NCBI GenBank assembly: GCA_025331435.1
Contig: JAIWNI010000041.1
Span: forward strand, 184,242 to 248,241
DNA from: Choanephora cucurbitarum
Lineage: Eukaryota; Mucoromycota; Mucoromycetes; Mucorales; Choanephoraceae
Direction: 5' to 3'
Length of the DNA stretch: 64,000 nucleotides
Shown: positions 11,374 to 23,879 of the stretch, piece after piece
Numbering within the stretch: position 1 is the first letter of the stretch
How the letters are laid out: every line of letters begins with the position of its first letter
Notes under the pieces: model-generated
What the model was told of the DNA's origin: nothing
Database searches by the model: none
The model's input: only the letters and a program-made list of their open reading frames with translations
Translations under genes and position numbers: made by a program

Positions 11374-12044
11374 CTCTTCTTCTCTTCCTCTCTTCCTTTC
11401 TCTGGCGTCTTTTTCTTTTTCCTTTTCTGTCTTTTTGCTTGCGGCTGCTGATTCGTCGGTGGCTGCAGCATACCAACAGGCCTTCGTTTGTGCTTTTTGC
11501 TTCCTTGCTTTGCGACTGCTGCTTTTTAGTCTGTGGTTGCAGCATTGACAACCCGCTGTCGTTCTTCTTGCTGGTTTTCTGTTCCTTCTCCTTGTCTGTT
11601 CCTTGCCTGCTCTTCCCCTGCCCATGGCTGCTGCTTTGTCGGTGGCTGTGGTAGGTTTCCAAGGCTTTCGTTTGTGGTGCTTCTTTTTTCTTTTCGCTTG
11701 CTTGGTGTTACTGCCTATGTCAGTGATGCTAGCATTCAATCACTGGCTGTCGTTCGTTTTGGTTCCTTGGTTTTTCCTTCTCTTGCTTGTTCCTGCTGCT
11801 GCCTGTTCGGTAGCATGGCCTGCTTTACAGGCTTTCGTGTGTGTGCTCCCTCCTTGCCTTCTCTCTATAGGTTAGTGGCTGCTGCTTTGCCAGTGGTTGC
11901 GCCTACTATCACTGGCTGTCGATCGTGCCGGTTTTTTTCTGACTTTTGCTTGTTCCTGCTGCTGCTTCGGCGGTGGTATGGCTTGCTTTACAGGCCTCTG
12001 TTTAGGTTGGTCCTTTACCTGCCTTTCCTACACTTGCAGATACA
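11374..12044 (+). other. A-poor repetitive 3' region of the Thr-rich gene
   Basis: About 670 bases in which the plus strand has very few A residues and is composed mainly of T, G and C. It contains degenerate repeats: the segment around GCTTGTTCCTGCTGCTGC occurs at about 11787 and again at about 11949, followed both times by ATGGC(C/T)TGCTTTACAGGC, and weaker versions lie at about 11430 and 11600. Because every stop codon contains A, open frames such as 11533-12120 are explained by composition. The region ends in AATAAA, so it is best read as a long 3' untranslated region or a decayed tandem array. Confidence 0.5.
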
Positions 12045-12050
12045 AATAAA
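12045..12050 (+). terminator. AATAAA poly(A) signal
   Basis: First AATAAA after the stop at 11373. Implies a 3' untranslated region of roughly 680 bases if used. Confidence 0.4.
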
Positions 12051-12120
12051 CAAATGCATCTTTTTCATTGATAGCATGCTCACAAACACTTGCATTTTGG
12101 TTTTCTTGGTTAGCCTGTGA

Positions 12121-14489
12121 ATGTTTTTGAACATCAATCCACTTGATTTTGCGAAACATAGTGCGGTTGGCAAGAGATTGTTTAAAGTAGTGATTTAAAG
12201 AGTAAGTTTTGTTCTTTTACTTTCTCCTTCTTTCTTGTTTGCTCGCTATAAAATAGAAGATTCAGCTAAAAGAAAACCTTCTGATTAGATCTTTTCAAGC
12301 AGGAAAAGCGGACTGATGGCACTCGTTTTATTGCATACAGCAATCTCATCGAATATGGAAATTTCTATATCTACTGACTTGCTTTTTTCCTTTTTATTAA
12401 GTTTCCCTTCATGTGGTTGTCATCATGCATAAAAAATCCAGTCAGGTATCTAGGACTTGGTTCTAGTGCCGAGCGACAGTACACAAACTAAAGCTTCTGA
12501 TGGATGTTAAAGATCCAGTGGGATAGTGCACATCTGTCTGATGCCAATACTTGCATGATTATTCAGATGTTTGTATGTTGTATATATATGCTGTGAGCTT
12601 CCGGATCTTTACGTAAAGATGCTTACTTAAGTTGCCTTACCTATTGGATAATAACTGAATGCTATTGCAGTGCTCTTTATGTTTTTCTTGTAATCATATA
12701 CTCAATTTATAAGCATTCCTCTTGGTCTTTTTTCGTTTCACGAGTAGCTTTGGTTGATGCCAACGAGATAGAAAACATGATGAATTCTGCTCAGTACTGT
12801 AGACCAAACAATATTGGCAAAAAAAAAGCATTTGTTAGAAGCAAAGGTTTGCTTTCATGTAAAAGAAGTAAAATATTCCAAGTATAACAGTCGCTTTTTC
12901 GAGAGTGTTCATCTTAAAAATACGCTTTAATGTTGAGCATACTCTTAGACCGAATGGTAATTTAGCGTTTGAGGCAATTTTCAAGTGGAAGAGTGGCATT
13001 TCATATGAAGCATACTCTCAACTCGAACGACTATTGTAGCTTCTATCAACACAAACTACAACCTCCAGAACAAAGCACTAGCACTCAAAGTTTTTTTTTA
13101 TTTATCTCCTTCTGAGATCTCCTGAGCAGTCTACCAGGTTGTCGGTTAAGCACTCTGGCCACAACCTGGATCATTCTCTTCATCTGCCTTTTATTTTTCT
13201 TTTTTAAACCTAGTAAGCTAGACCCATCCCTTCTCTGACTATATTCCATGTCAAGAGTTTTTTTTTTGGAAAGGTACATACACAGTTTTTCATTCCTTTA
13301 AGATTTTTAAATACTCTCTAGCATATCTAAGCATTCTGTCACTTTATCTATTGTCTCTCCCAGCTTACTTTGTAGATTCTCCATAGATAGTCTAGGTTGC
13401 TGTGAACATTTAGAATCCATATGCTGATTACGAAATAAATGATGCACAGTATCATTGATGCATGCTATATCTAGACATAAAGTCTAGAATAGAAATAGAG
13501 TAACTGTAATATTTCAATATCTACTTCTTCTATCTATCCTTTAGATATCGATTCTAATGTGATGCTAACTTGAGAGACAAATTGAATCTCATATCGAATA
13601 GACCAATCGGCTCTTGTGACTCAGTTCTTATCGACGTGGATTACTATTGATATCAGCTATACTGAATCAGAATTGAGATGACAATGAAAATTACAAGATG
13701 ATGCTAAAGATTTTATTAGATCAATTTCTGTTTATCTTACCATCTCAGTTCAGCGACAACCTGAGAGCTAAGTAGGCTGAATATCTGAGACATGGTCAAT
13801 GATATACCGTTCCGTATCCTCAATATTAACAAAAAATTCTTGATCATCTTTAGATGAAAGAATTAGTTTATCCGACCTGAAAGATTTAAATACCTACATA
13901 ATCCATAGCTATAAGCGACATCTGATTCTTCTTTAATAAATCATACGAATTCTAAAGGATTTCTTTGTTCCACTCTTGCATTCATATCATAGATCAATCC
14001 ATCTCTTTATGTCATCTTAAATTTATTTAGTCAGGTAGCAGCAAGTAATTCGTCCTATTGTATCACATCCAAAGTTAACCAGAATGGTTTTACTGCTTTC
14101 ATATCAGGCAAGTAAATTGCTTCCCATGAAATATACCAATCCATATACACCATAGCTTCCATCAGTATCCTTTTTCTCTTGTTCTTTCTGAGCACGAGTG
14201 TTGATAATACTGCAGCTGCCGTGATCAAGCAATCTACCCATATACCATTACAAAGCTAGCCAGTCTTTAATCCAGTGTGATCCACATGCATGTATTTTTT
14301 GTTTTACCTTTGCCTCTTGCTTTTCTTTTCTAGTCGACTAGAATCCGCTTTGTCTACAGCCAGTAATGGCAAATATCCAATATCCATATCCTAACTTTTG
14401 AAACTTGGCAACCAGCACTCGACATCTCACTGATCAGCAGAGCCTGTTCTTTCTCTCATCTATTCAAACTTTGTCATAACGATATCTTT
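12121..14489. other. Intergenic, no gene recognised
   Basis: AT-rich, with one small MITE at about 12886-13038. On the minus strand between 13.7 and 14.45 kb there are fairly long stop-poor stretches that could be remains of a decayed coding sequence, but they match nothing I recognise and are interrupted repeatedly. Confidence 0.4.
12886..13038. mobile_element. Short pogo-type MITE
   Basis: Imperfect terminal inverted repeats: CAGTCGCTTTTTCGAGAGTG at the left, and the reverse complement of the right end reads CAATAGTCGTTCGAG with TTGAGAGTATGC further in. TA dinucleotides flank both ends. The inner motif GAGCATACTCT is shared with the element at 23215-23299, so the two belong to one family. 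No coding capacity. Confidence 0.45.
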
Positions 14490-15129
14490 GGTAACCTTGT
14501 TGTATTGGGAAACAAAGTTAGAGCTTGATTTGTCTGTGCAACGCGAAAGGGAGATAATACAAAAACTCACTGCCTCGGGAGTTATCAGGGAGCGAGTTCG
14601 GGGGAGGGGGGGTAAAATGTCGATTTACTCCCCTCTGAGTTAGCCTGCCCGTAGTAGAAGCTTCTAGTACTCTTTTGGTTAACCAAAGATCTATAGAAAT
14701 TTTGAATGAAGCAAAAGGTGTTTATTCAACACAAACCAATAAGATAATTTCAAGCTCAACGCATATGATAAATGAATACTATCTATTCTAAATATGAGAT
14801 TATCTATTTTATCTTCATAAGCTTGTTAATGCTTGCTTTCAAAACCTTACGTATACTCTTTTTCAAACGCCTTGTTTAAAAGTATACAGCAGTGACCTTA
14901 ATTCTATTGGTTAGAGACAAGGTTAAAGAAAAACCAAAATGAAAAAACCTGCCCAGTAAATGTTGCATAACAGCAGCTAACTCAGAGGGGAGTAAATCGA
15001 CATTTTACCCCCCCCCCCCGAACTCGCTCCCTGATAACTCCCGAGGCAGTGAGTTTTTGTATTATCTCCCTTTCGCGTTGCACAGACATATCGAGCTCTA
15101 AATTTGTTTTCCAATACAACAAGATTACC
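14490..15129. mobile_element. Foldback element with 155-bp inverted arms
   Basis: Left arm 14490-14644 and right arm 14976-15129 are inverted copies differing at only a few positions. They are separated by a 331-base spacer with no open frame of note. Each arm contains a G (or C) run of 12-13 bases, interrupted by one A in the left arm, next to AACTCGCTCCCTGATAACTC in the right arm. Adjacent sequence outside the arms is unrelated on the two sides, and I see no clear target duplication. The structure fits a foldback or long-arm MITE whose superfamily cannot be told from the ends. Confidence 0.7.
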
Positions 15130-18100
15130 ACCAGAAATTTTTTCTGTAAAACAAAAGCAGTTTTGTGAAGCATGCCGTTTAATATTCCTTTTTTGGACAG
15201 TGACTGAAGTACTCAGAGAAAGAAACTTGGATTGATATATGTGATTTTTAGTGTGTAGCTAGTGGCTTAAAGGGAGTGAAAATGAACACACTCCTGTCTG
15301 GGTTCATTAGTGTTATGTTTCGTTGAATAAAAGGAAAAATTCTTATCCTTTCTAACAATTTAAATTTCGTAATACACATTTTACACTGTATCAAAGATAT
15401 GCATTAAGCGTAGCACTTTCCTTATTTTTTACAAACGCAGAAAAAAAATTCACCATGGAAAAAAGAAAACTTGCTCCGAAAAAATTCAATTAACAGCTAA
15501 AAGTTTCTTATGATGTTTACTATTCGTCATGAAAAAAAGATGGGAAGAACAAATAAAAAAAGGCAAGGTAGTTGTTGACAGTATAGAATTGTTTTATCTA
15601 TATAGCTGTTATATATGTCATGTAACTAGTCGCTAGAATTAAAGAACAGAAAATAGGATACGATATTGAGGTAAACAGAGTGGAACGATAGGAAAAAATA
15701 AATATAAAATAGATAGGGGGACATCTTGCACCATTGTTACGCCAATCTTTTTCTTTCTTTTTTTTTTCTCTCTCTCTAGTTGACATGAAACCCTATTGTA
15801 TTTTGTCAATTCTTTTCTTCTTGATTTTTAGCCCAAGATAGGAAAAAAAGGAAGAGGAAAAAGAAGAGGAAAGGAGAATGGCTGGTACTTATGATGTAGA
15901 GTTAGTGATGCATGCGAAGAGTAATTGCCAAGTTGAGCAAAGTTTAAGGTAAAAGAAGAAGAGTAAAAAAGAAAGTAAGAAGCATACAGAGAAGATGTAA
16001 TAGTCATGCATGAGAAAAGGGTTTGATTAGAAGGCGTGACGCAAAAAAAATCTTGCTAAAGTCTTTGGAAAAAAAAATGGAGAAAAGAAAACTCATACTT
16101 CTCTCTCTTTCTTTCTTTTTGAATTTCCTTCCATCTCAAAAATAAAGTGACATCTTCTCTTAAAATTTAAACGCTTCTTTTGTCATTTGTATGCTTCATA
16201 ATGTTCTTCGAAAATCAATACAAACAAAAGCCATGTGAGACCTGTTCATCGTTGAGTTAATTGAGCTAGCGAGAATGGTATGTATCAGAATGAAGATAGC
16301 CATAAAATTGATCACAGACCTAAACTAGTCAGTATTTCTTGCTTTGTCTCTGTTACCTATAAAGGAGAAGCGAAAAGAGCAGGAACTAAAGACAATAATT
16401 CACATAACATGATTGCTATCTATAATACTGAGTGAAGATCCTATCTAAGAAAAAAAAGTCGATGTGCTGAAAATTGGAACCAACAAATGAAAAACAATGT
16501 CTATTCTGCTTTATTATCATTGCTTTTTTTTACAAGCAGTTTTTTTGTAATAGGCATAAGTCGTTTTAGTCCATTTTTGGCAGCCATCTTGAGTCGGAAG
16601 CCTGAGCCACAATTGTCATCTTCGCAATTTCAGATACTCAACGTTCCATTGCGGACAGAAGTCGTCCTAACAAGTGAATCTGAGACTTAAACAGAAGGAG
16701 TAGAGCTTTTATTGCAACCAAAAGCAATCTTATTCATAGTAATTGCATCACGACTAGAAGTAGGATCTAAGAGGCAGAAGCTAATTTTTAAAAAAAGCGA
16801 TATATATATATATATATATATGCGTACATAGGGCTTGCAAGGATAGTAGGCTTGGAGTCTATTATAAAAGCGTCAATGTTCTAGGCAACAGCGGCTTTGA
16901 GGTGAAGTGCTTGATTGCCATACTTTTTTATTGGGTCTTGTTTTGACAAATCGCTCTTCGAAACATTTTGTCAAAAACAGTAGATGTATTGAGACAGTCT
17001 GTTTGCATAGAATGCAGTTGTCAAAAAATGCAACTGTTTGATGCGTATTATTCTTTGTATTTCTGAACACCCTTCGTTAATTTATTGAGTTGTTTAACAT
17101 TGGTACTTGTAATCATCCAAACTTCCATCTCTTTTTTATTTCTTTTTTGGTCAAATGTAGTCAAACTTGATCTCTCTGTTTTTATGCGCAATTCATTCCT
17201 TTTTTTTTTCTTTTTTTTTTTTAGAAATGTACATGATTGTTTATTGTTCTTTCTTTTTGTTTCTCTTCATTGTTTGTTGCTTTGAGAGCAATCTCTAGTA
17301 TTTTCATAGTATCGCTCATTGTTCTGTTCTTCTTGACATACTCCCTGAGTTGTGCAGAGATATCCTAAAGCAGGCTTTCTTTTCGCACCTTCACAGATCC
17401 ATCTCATTGGTCAACGAACAGTAAGTAAAATAAAACGAAACTGCCTCACATCACATATGCAACTGAGCAGGATGTTCTTATAAATGCTATACTTTTTATT
17501 TCAATTGAACACGTGCCCCTTGCATACCAATGTATTCATCTAACCTTCACCATACCTAGTAGTCGTCATAGTCATCAGTATGTATCATCTACAATCTTAG
17601 ACTGAGAATGCTGATACATTCGTTCTAAGCCATCTTATTTCCTTCTTGGCAAAATTCCATCCTGATCAAGAGCTGAGAAAAAGAAAGAAAAAAGGAAGCA
17701 AAACAGATTGCTATTGAAAGTTGTATTGTTGCCATCAGGTAGCCGTCCGTCTACCAGAAAGTGTTCATACTACCTCACAAGTCTCAATAGTTCATAAGAG
17801 TGCTTTGTGCGTAAATATAGATGTAGCTTCAGTAATCAGGATCAAACAATTCATCCGCATACTAGTCCAAAATGTGAGTCAGTGCAATTCGTTTGGGTCT
17901 ATCTCTTCTCTGCTTTTACCTCTTACTTTGCTTGCCTGTATGCCTCGTATAATCTTCTTCATTCTCCAATACACGTATTACATGTGCTTAATGTATTCGG
18001 TTTCTTTATCTAATCAATACCCTAAATCCAATGCCTGGCTTGTTATCAAATCCTTTTATATTCTGTCTCATATCTTCCATCTCATCCTTATATCGTCTGT

Positions 18101-21100
18101 ACTGTCAGCTAGTCACAACAAATTTGTTCTGCTTCTACTACACAGTATACTGGTAATGTGTCCTCTTGCTGTGTGATTGGTGTGTTTGTCTCTTCAAGCC
18201 TTGAAATTAAACAAGTAATACTATATTGTACTTCTCTTCTACTTTCGATAGCTTCTAGTAATCATGTCATTGGTAATAACACTTAGGCAAAGAAAAGAAT
18301 CTGCGCTTATGACCAGATGGAAAATAAGGATTTAAAAAAAAAGGGAAGTAGAAAGTTAATCTTACGAATGACACTAAGATTCATAAAACATCATTGGTGA
18401 AATGCTAGCTTGTTGCGTCATAGAACAAGCTTTTGTTGTCTCTTTTAGGCTTTGGCTTAGTTGGTTGAGCTCTAGGCTTAGTAAAGAAGAAGCAAAAAAG
18501 AAGTCGATTGTTGATGTAGAATAGAAAACAATCAAATAATTTTCGTCCAAATACAAATAGGGTATCTCGTGTAACAACAAGGGATCAGGGCATAAACTAT
18601 TTTCCGAAGATCTTTTGCATGAAGTTCAGATTCTTTGCGCAATAGGAACATCTGAACAAGTTTATACGGAATCAAAACTGAAAAAGATAAAATGGCGCTT
18701 TATAAAAACCCTTAAATCAGAGTTTTTATTGAAACGGGTGAAATTATGCACATAAATGGATTCTCTCCATAAGTCTTGAATGTAGTTTGATTGATTTTTA
18801 AGCATTGTCTATTTCATGAAACTTTTTGTTTCGTAAGCTTCCCGTAAAGCCGATCGAGACTCAAAAGATCTTGCTGAGCTTTGAAACCCATATAGCAAGA
18901 CCACTGCATGAGGATTCATTATGCTGCTTAGTATTTCACGCAAATACTATCCTAAAAGTCTTGGTTTGATAGCAAGCTTATTTCTCAAGCTGACCAATTT
19001 AACTATCAATCTCTATGAATATTCAATAAATAGAGTCTGCTGATTGAATTGGTATAAGTAGATGTAATTCAATACTAGCTGAGCAAATGAGCAAAAACAA
19101 CATTTTTAAGGAGTACATTAAGCCATACATTCATGAAATAATCAAAAATTTTCTGGATGACTAGGTACAACAGAATTAGACTTACTGCTCAAATTGTTAA
19201 AAGAGATACTTGTTTTACTTTGTGTTGTATTTGAGCTGTTGAAATGGATCCAAAAATTTCAACAGAATACAAAAACATATCCATGCCAATATTTTCTGAT
19301 GCAATCATAGCATGACTCAAACTTACAGCAAGTTCAGTTTTCAATAGAAGCAAGTATTATCCCTTATGACATTTGACTTACTATTTCACTCGTAACACAA
19401 TGATACATATCATATAACAAGCACCTTTTTTTGTTGGCAAAAAAGACTTGATACCAAATGCATAGCTCTTATATATTGGTCTGTGACAGCACAAATTGCG
19501 AAGGCAAAGTGCAATTCAAAATGCACATTCTCATTGCGATACGATTTAAGAACCCAAAGGCGAGATATTAATGATTACAATTGTCGAGAAATAAACTATA
19601 ACATCTGTGATCATACTATCAAGAAGTGATGACTGACTGAAACGCTCGTTGTGTTCAACATTAAATGCATACAAGGTGCTAATTTAGCCCCTGTTTTGAT
19701 GATAAATGGTCCACATCTGCTTTTTCTAAGGCCAAAAAAAAGATACTTTGAAGAACATACCTATTCACATTGTGTTTAATGGAACTTGAATGCAAAGCTA
19801 AGCACACTGGCATCAACATGGACTCCAAATCAATTTAAAATAATTAAGCTTTTTTCAAGATTACATGCAAACCAAATGAAACAATTGAAAGTATTGATAG
19901 ATGCAATGATGCGTTCACTTTTCATGCAATTCGCTTAGTTATAATATTCTCAGTTTTGGAAGTCACGAATGAACAGTGAGACGAGAGAGATGCTTTCAGT
20001 GTAAATGAACTATACCATTTCTTCTTTCTTAAAGTGTTCTTGAAATAATGAAAATTTTTTAAAGCAAAAAATTCTGATTCAAAGCTCAGCAAATTGAAGG
20101 CAAAACATGCTGTGTTTTGAAAAAGAAGTCTCCATTAGACATTAACATCTAGTTAAATTAAACACAGTGATTAGAAGTTATGCTAAAAAGCAAAGAGCCG
20201 TAAAGATCTAAGCTGAAGAACAAGGTAAAAAGGCTATCTGATTTATTTTGTTGGTAATCTAGCATTGCTTGTTCCATTAGATTTGTTACAAGAAACTATC
20301 ATGGTTTGTTCATATATATTTTAGGAGCCCTAGTGCAAATGAATATTGATATGAGCTTGTTAATACATCGGCTTTCTCTCAAGGTGAGTAGTATAATGGC
20401 CGGAAAACTTACTCCAGTTTTTCTGCATGAAGTTTTTAGATTCTAAAGCAGTATCAAAAAGAATCGAAATAATTATAACTATATAAAATGTCGGCTTTAA
20501 TAGTGTGAGCTTTCCAGAACAAAAGTATTCTATATCACTGAATTTTTTTGAACTGGGAAAATGATATGTATAGACGTATCTCTATCAAAACAAGCTAAGA
20601 GTGGTAAACAATGAAACCATTTGGACATTTGAACGAGCAGTTAATGTTATTATACAAATAATAAACCATTATCTCATGTTGTTAGCAAACGGCCCCTAAA
20701 TGGCAATAGTCGCATCAAGATACATAGAGAGGCCATCAATTATAAAGAACATTTATCTGTCTGTCCCAGTAAGTGAAGCATTTGAATGTTGTGTATCTGT
20801 ACAACTGAAGTATGCTCAAAAGCTTGAATAAAAGGTAGATAGGCTTTATGATTGCTTACTGGCTTAATAAAATTATATCGTATGGTGTTTATTTCTGAAA
20901 AAAGAAATCAAAATTGATACATATAGTAACGGAATTTATTGAGCAAACAACAATAGGAAACTACAACAAGAAGTAACAAAATGAAAAAACTTATGAAATC
21001 AAAAATTTGAACAACCTGAACTCATGATACTACCACAAATGCATAAAATATCAGCACAATTTTCTAAGACGACTAGTTTTAAATTATTACTACATTTTTT

Positions 21101-21490
21101 ATTGTAAGTCGATATCGATATCCGTAATTTGTTGGATTAACTGAACATATTTACTTCATATTTAAAACTCACAAGTTCGCATTATAAATAAATCGCAAAG
21201 TATTACTGTGGTATTTTAGTCAATTCGTACTTTTTTTTAACTATAACAAGTATTAAGTCTGTTGACCAAGAGATGATTGCTCAACTTTCTACTCTATTAA
21301 GAGCCACATGAAGCAGTAAAAACCAATTTTTTCCCATAATCTGCAAGACAAATCATAAGTCCTCAATAAGAATATAAAACTATATAAGTACTCGATCAAG
21401 TAGATGGAATAAAATGTAAATGAAATACATAATTATAACTTCAAGTGACACATCACAACTATTGCTGATTTTTGAAATACATAATATACA
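15130..21490. other. Long intergenic tract, no gene recognised
   Basis: More than 6 kb of AT-rich DNA with poly-A/T runs and a (TA)n microsatellite at 16802-16822. The largest frames (17721-18176 without an ATG start, 16487-16690 with one) lack domains. The latter encodes a 67-residue peptide with a hydrophobic N-terminal 30 residues and could be a signal-anchored small protein, but nothing else supports it. The 18.6-21.5 kb part has the highest density of stop codons in the window. Confidence 0.5.
16802..16822. repeat. (TA)n microsatellite
   Basis: About ten TA units uninterrupted. Confidence 0.85.
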
Positions 21491-21491
21491 T

Positions 21492-21497
21492 TTTATT
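21492..21497 (-). terminator. AATAAA poly(A) signal (minus strand)
   Basis: AATAAA on the minus strand about 70 bases after the stop codon of the tail-anchored protein gene. Confidence 0.45.
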
Positions 21498-21565
21498 GAC
21501 AAAAGCTTAAAGCTTTTTTTTTAAGTGACTTTTTAAAATTATTTTAAACAAATATATAACATATT

Positions 21566-22123
21566 TTAATTTCTCAGCAAGAAGAAGAGAAACAAAGGAA
21601 ACAGGAAAAAAAGGATCAGAAGAAGTATCCCCAGTAAGACACACAAGGCTCTCTCCTTGGAAGGTGACGGAGGAGGAGGAGAGTGAGGGAAGCGAGTACG
21701 TTGAGAGTTACGCGAAGGGGGAAAGGCAAAAGGGGTAAGGCGGGAAGAAGAAGAGACAAAAGGACGAGCGAGCAAAGTTGATGGGCGATCAGGAGCCACA
21801 AAAGCAGGAAAACGACGAGTGTCAAAACCATAGCTGGCCAAAGAACCAACCAGAGCAGGAGGTTGATGACAAACCAGTTCCTGGAAGCTTGGCTTACCAA
21901 AAACTGGCTTTTCAACCCCCTGTTCTGGTGAAAAGAGAACCGAAAGGGAGAGGCCAGGGCGATGGAACAAAGGACGAGAAGGAGGACTGAGAGGTTGCGG
22001 ATGCAAAGTGGAGAAGAAAGAGCGTTGATTGTGGTCGATTTGACCGATGTTGTTTACAACACCAAACTTGCACTCTTGGTTTATATTTCGTGGTACGATT
22101 GCGTTAGGCAAATAATGAGACAT
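21566..22123 (-). CDS. Pro/Ser-rich protein with C-terminal membrane anchor
   Basis: An ATG-initiated frame of 185 residues. The N-terminal 30 residues are hydrophilic. Residues about 35-155 are rich in Pro, Ser, Phe and Arg (for example QPLSPPSRPLF and HSPPPPSPSKE). The final 26 residues are almost purely Leu/Phe/Ile, ending FFLLRN, which is a single membrane-spanning tail with no lumenal domain. This architecture matches tail-anchored proteins inserted post-translationally into ER or outer mitochondrial membrane, and that is inference. The coding part is a GC-rich island in an AT-rich neighbourhood. A TATAAT-like element lies just upstream of the start on the minus strand and AATAAA lies after the stop. 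The plus-strand frame 21778-21990 is its shadow. No homologous family recognised. Confidence 0.58.
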   Translation of the reverse strand: MSHYLPNAIVPRNINQECKFGVVNNIGQIDHNQRSFFSTLHPQPLSPPSRPLFHRPGLSLSVLFSPEQGVEKPVFGKPSFQELVCHQPPALVGSLASYGFDTRRFPAFVAPDRPSTLLARPFVSSSSRLTPFAFPPSRNSQRTRFPHSPPPPSPSKERALCVLLGILLLILFFLFPLFLFFLLRN

Positions 22124-23214
22124 ATGAAAGTATTATAAAGAAGAAAAGAAAAAAAGGCAGAACCCCCTTTTTTTTTTTGCTTAAATATTGAGACAATAGA
22201 TCAAGACAAGGGGTGAGAGTGTGATATAAGTTACTTCAAGTTACTTTTAATGACGCAATAATTTCAACGTGAGTATACTTTAACATGAGTGTTTTTTGCT
22301 TTCGTCTGATTTGCTCTTGTTTCCTCTTTTCGCCTTCCTTTTATGGAGGCGAGATAGTGGGCAATGTCGTACAAAGTGCAAACAGTAGTGTTTAGAAAAG
22401 AAAAATAAAGGCTTTATGAGTAAAAAACCAACTTTTTTGCACGACATAAGGGTACGAAAACAAAACTTGAGAAACAAACTACCTGCACACTCATATGAAG
22501 TGTTGAAGAAATAAGAAAGAATCAAAGTTAGACACAGTAAAAAGTAAGATAAACAAAATTTTAAGTCCGCTAGATAATCAAGACAACAAATTAAAAGAAA
22601 GGGACGCAACAAGAAATACAAAAAAAAAATAAGGGCTGCCCAAAAAGTATAATACCAATTTTAAAGGATTAAAAAAGATAAATCTCTTGACTTTTGGGTT
22701 TTTTCGAGGCTTTCCTTTCTCTTTCATGCTCAGTTACAAAAAAGACTTAGAGAAGCCAAGAGTCTCTTGTTTTTTCTTATTGAATTCCAAAAAGTCAAAA
22801 ATTATAAATTATAGAAATTGGAACGTCATATAATTAAAAATAAAAAATGTATGTATTATGATTACCTTAATTAATATAAATATCACAAGAGAAATGCATT
22901 TCATTGTTTTCTATTGTTACTCTCTTGTCGCGATTAATGCTCTTTTGTGATTTGCAAAAAAAAACAAACATTTTTTAGTTTAGAAATGTATGTATGACAC
23001 ACACTACAATACGCAAAAATGAAAGCTCTTATTTTCTGATTCAAATCATATAAAGCAACAAAAGTGAAGCACAGACAATTGGCTTCATGAAAACAAAAAT
23101 CGATTTAATATCCAGTGCTTGATCACACAAAGTCAAAACAAAATCAAGTCCAAAAGAGCATTCTATATTTTGGTCAAAAAAGTAAGAAGCGAAAAATCAT
23201 CAAAGTTGCTGATA
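22124..23214. other. Intergenic with one ambiguous minus-strand frame
   Basis: The minus-strand frame 22280-22621 has no ATG start. Its first two thirds are hydrophobic and its last 30 residues are Lys/Arg/Ser-rich, preceded by a Cys/His stretch (YCLHFVRHC). That hints at a decayed nucleic-acid-binding protein, but the spacing fits no standard zinc knuckle, so it is not called as a gene. The rest is AT-rich and featureless. Confidence 0.35.
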
Positions 23215-23299
23215 CAGTAGTCGCTCTATTTGAAAGTGTTTGTATTCTCGAAAAACACACTCTTACATTGAGCATACTCTTAAAATCGAGCGACCACTA
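23215..23299. mobile_element. 85-bp pogo-type MITE
   Basis: Terminal inverted repeats CAGTAGTCGCTC (left) and TAGTGGTCGCTC (reverse complement of right) are flanked by TA on each side (23213-23214 and 23300-23301). The internal motif GAGCATACTCTTA is shared with the element at 12.9 kb. Too small to code. Confidence 0.6.
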
Positions 23300-23879
23300 T
23301 AAGTTATCGACCCAATAATTAAGCACCGCTGTATTTCATTATTTAATGCTTCGTTCATTCTACAATTTATACCTCAAAACATCATAATTAATACCTTTGG
23401 TTTGGTTGACTGTAACCGTTCAAGGTGTCAGAAACTAATCATTAAAATTTTAATCATAGTTGTCCCTAATCTCCAAAATTAAATTGTTTTTGTTGAAAAA
23501 CACATTTTTTTATCATTTAGAGATAGAGTTCCTCGAAAAGACTAGAAGCTATTAATGCTTTAAAACACTTTATATTTGCGAATTCATATCACAGTCTTAA
23601 ATTTATCTCAGTTTTTTTTTTCATCTGTCATTTATAGATAATTTCAGGCTAGAGCATTTAATAAATACCACTTAAATTCAAGAATTAATTTTCCATAAAA
23701 GCATGACAATGAAGAAGCAAATCAAAATTAACCTATTTTTTTTCTACAGTAGCTGCCCTATTTAACAATGAAAAACATGTTGTGTGAGCATATAAAAACT
23801 TCTTACATATACTTGAAATCCATCTAAGACTTTACTGTCATATGGAGCCATTTGCAACTAAAGCATCAAAATACAAACA

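Noticed and set aside
11533..12120. 195-codon open frame, Leu/Cys/Ser-rich
   Set aside because: It lies in a strand almost lacking A, so stop codons are rare by composition. It overlaps other long frames in the same region and has no domain.
13700..14480. Minus-strand stop-poor stretches, possible pseudogene
   Set aside because: Pieces are short, in changing frames and match no family I know. Chance cannot be excluded at this base composition.
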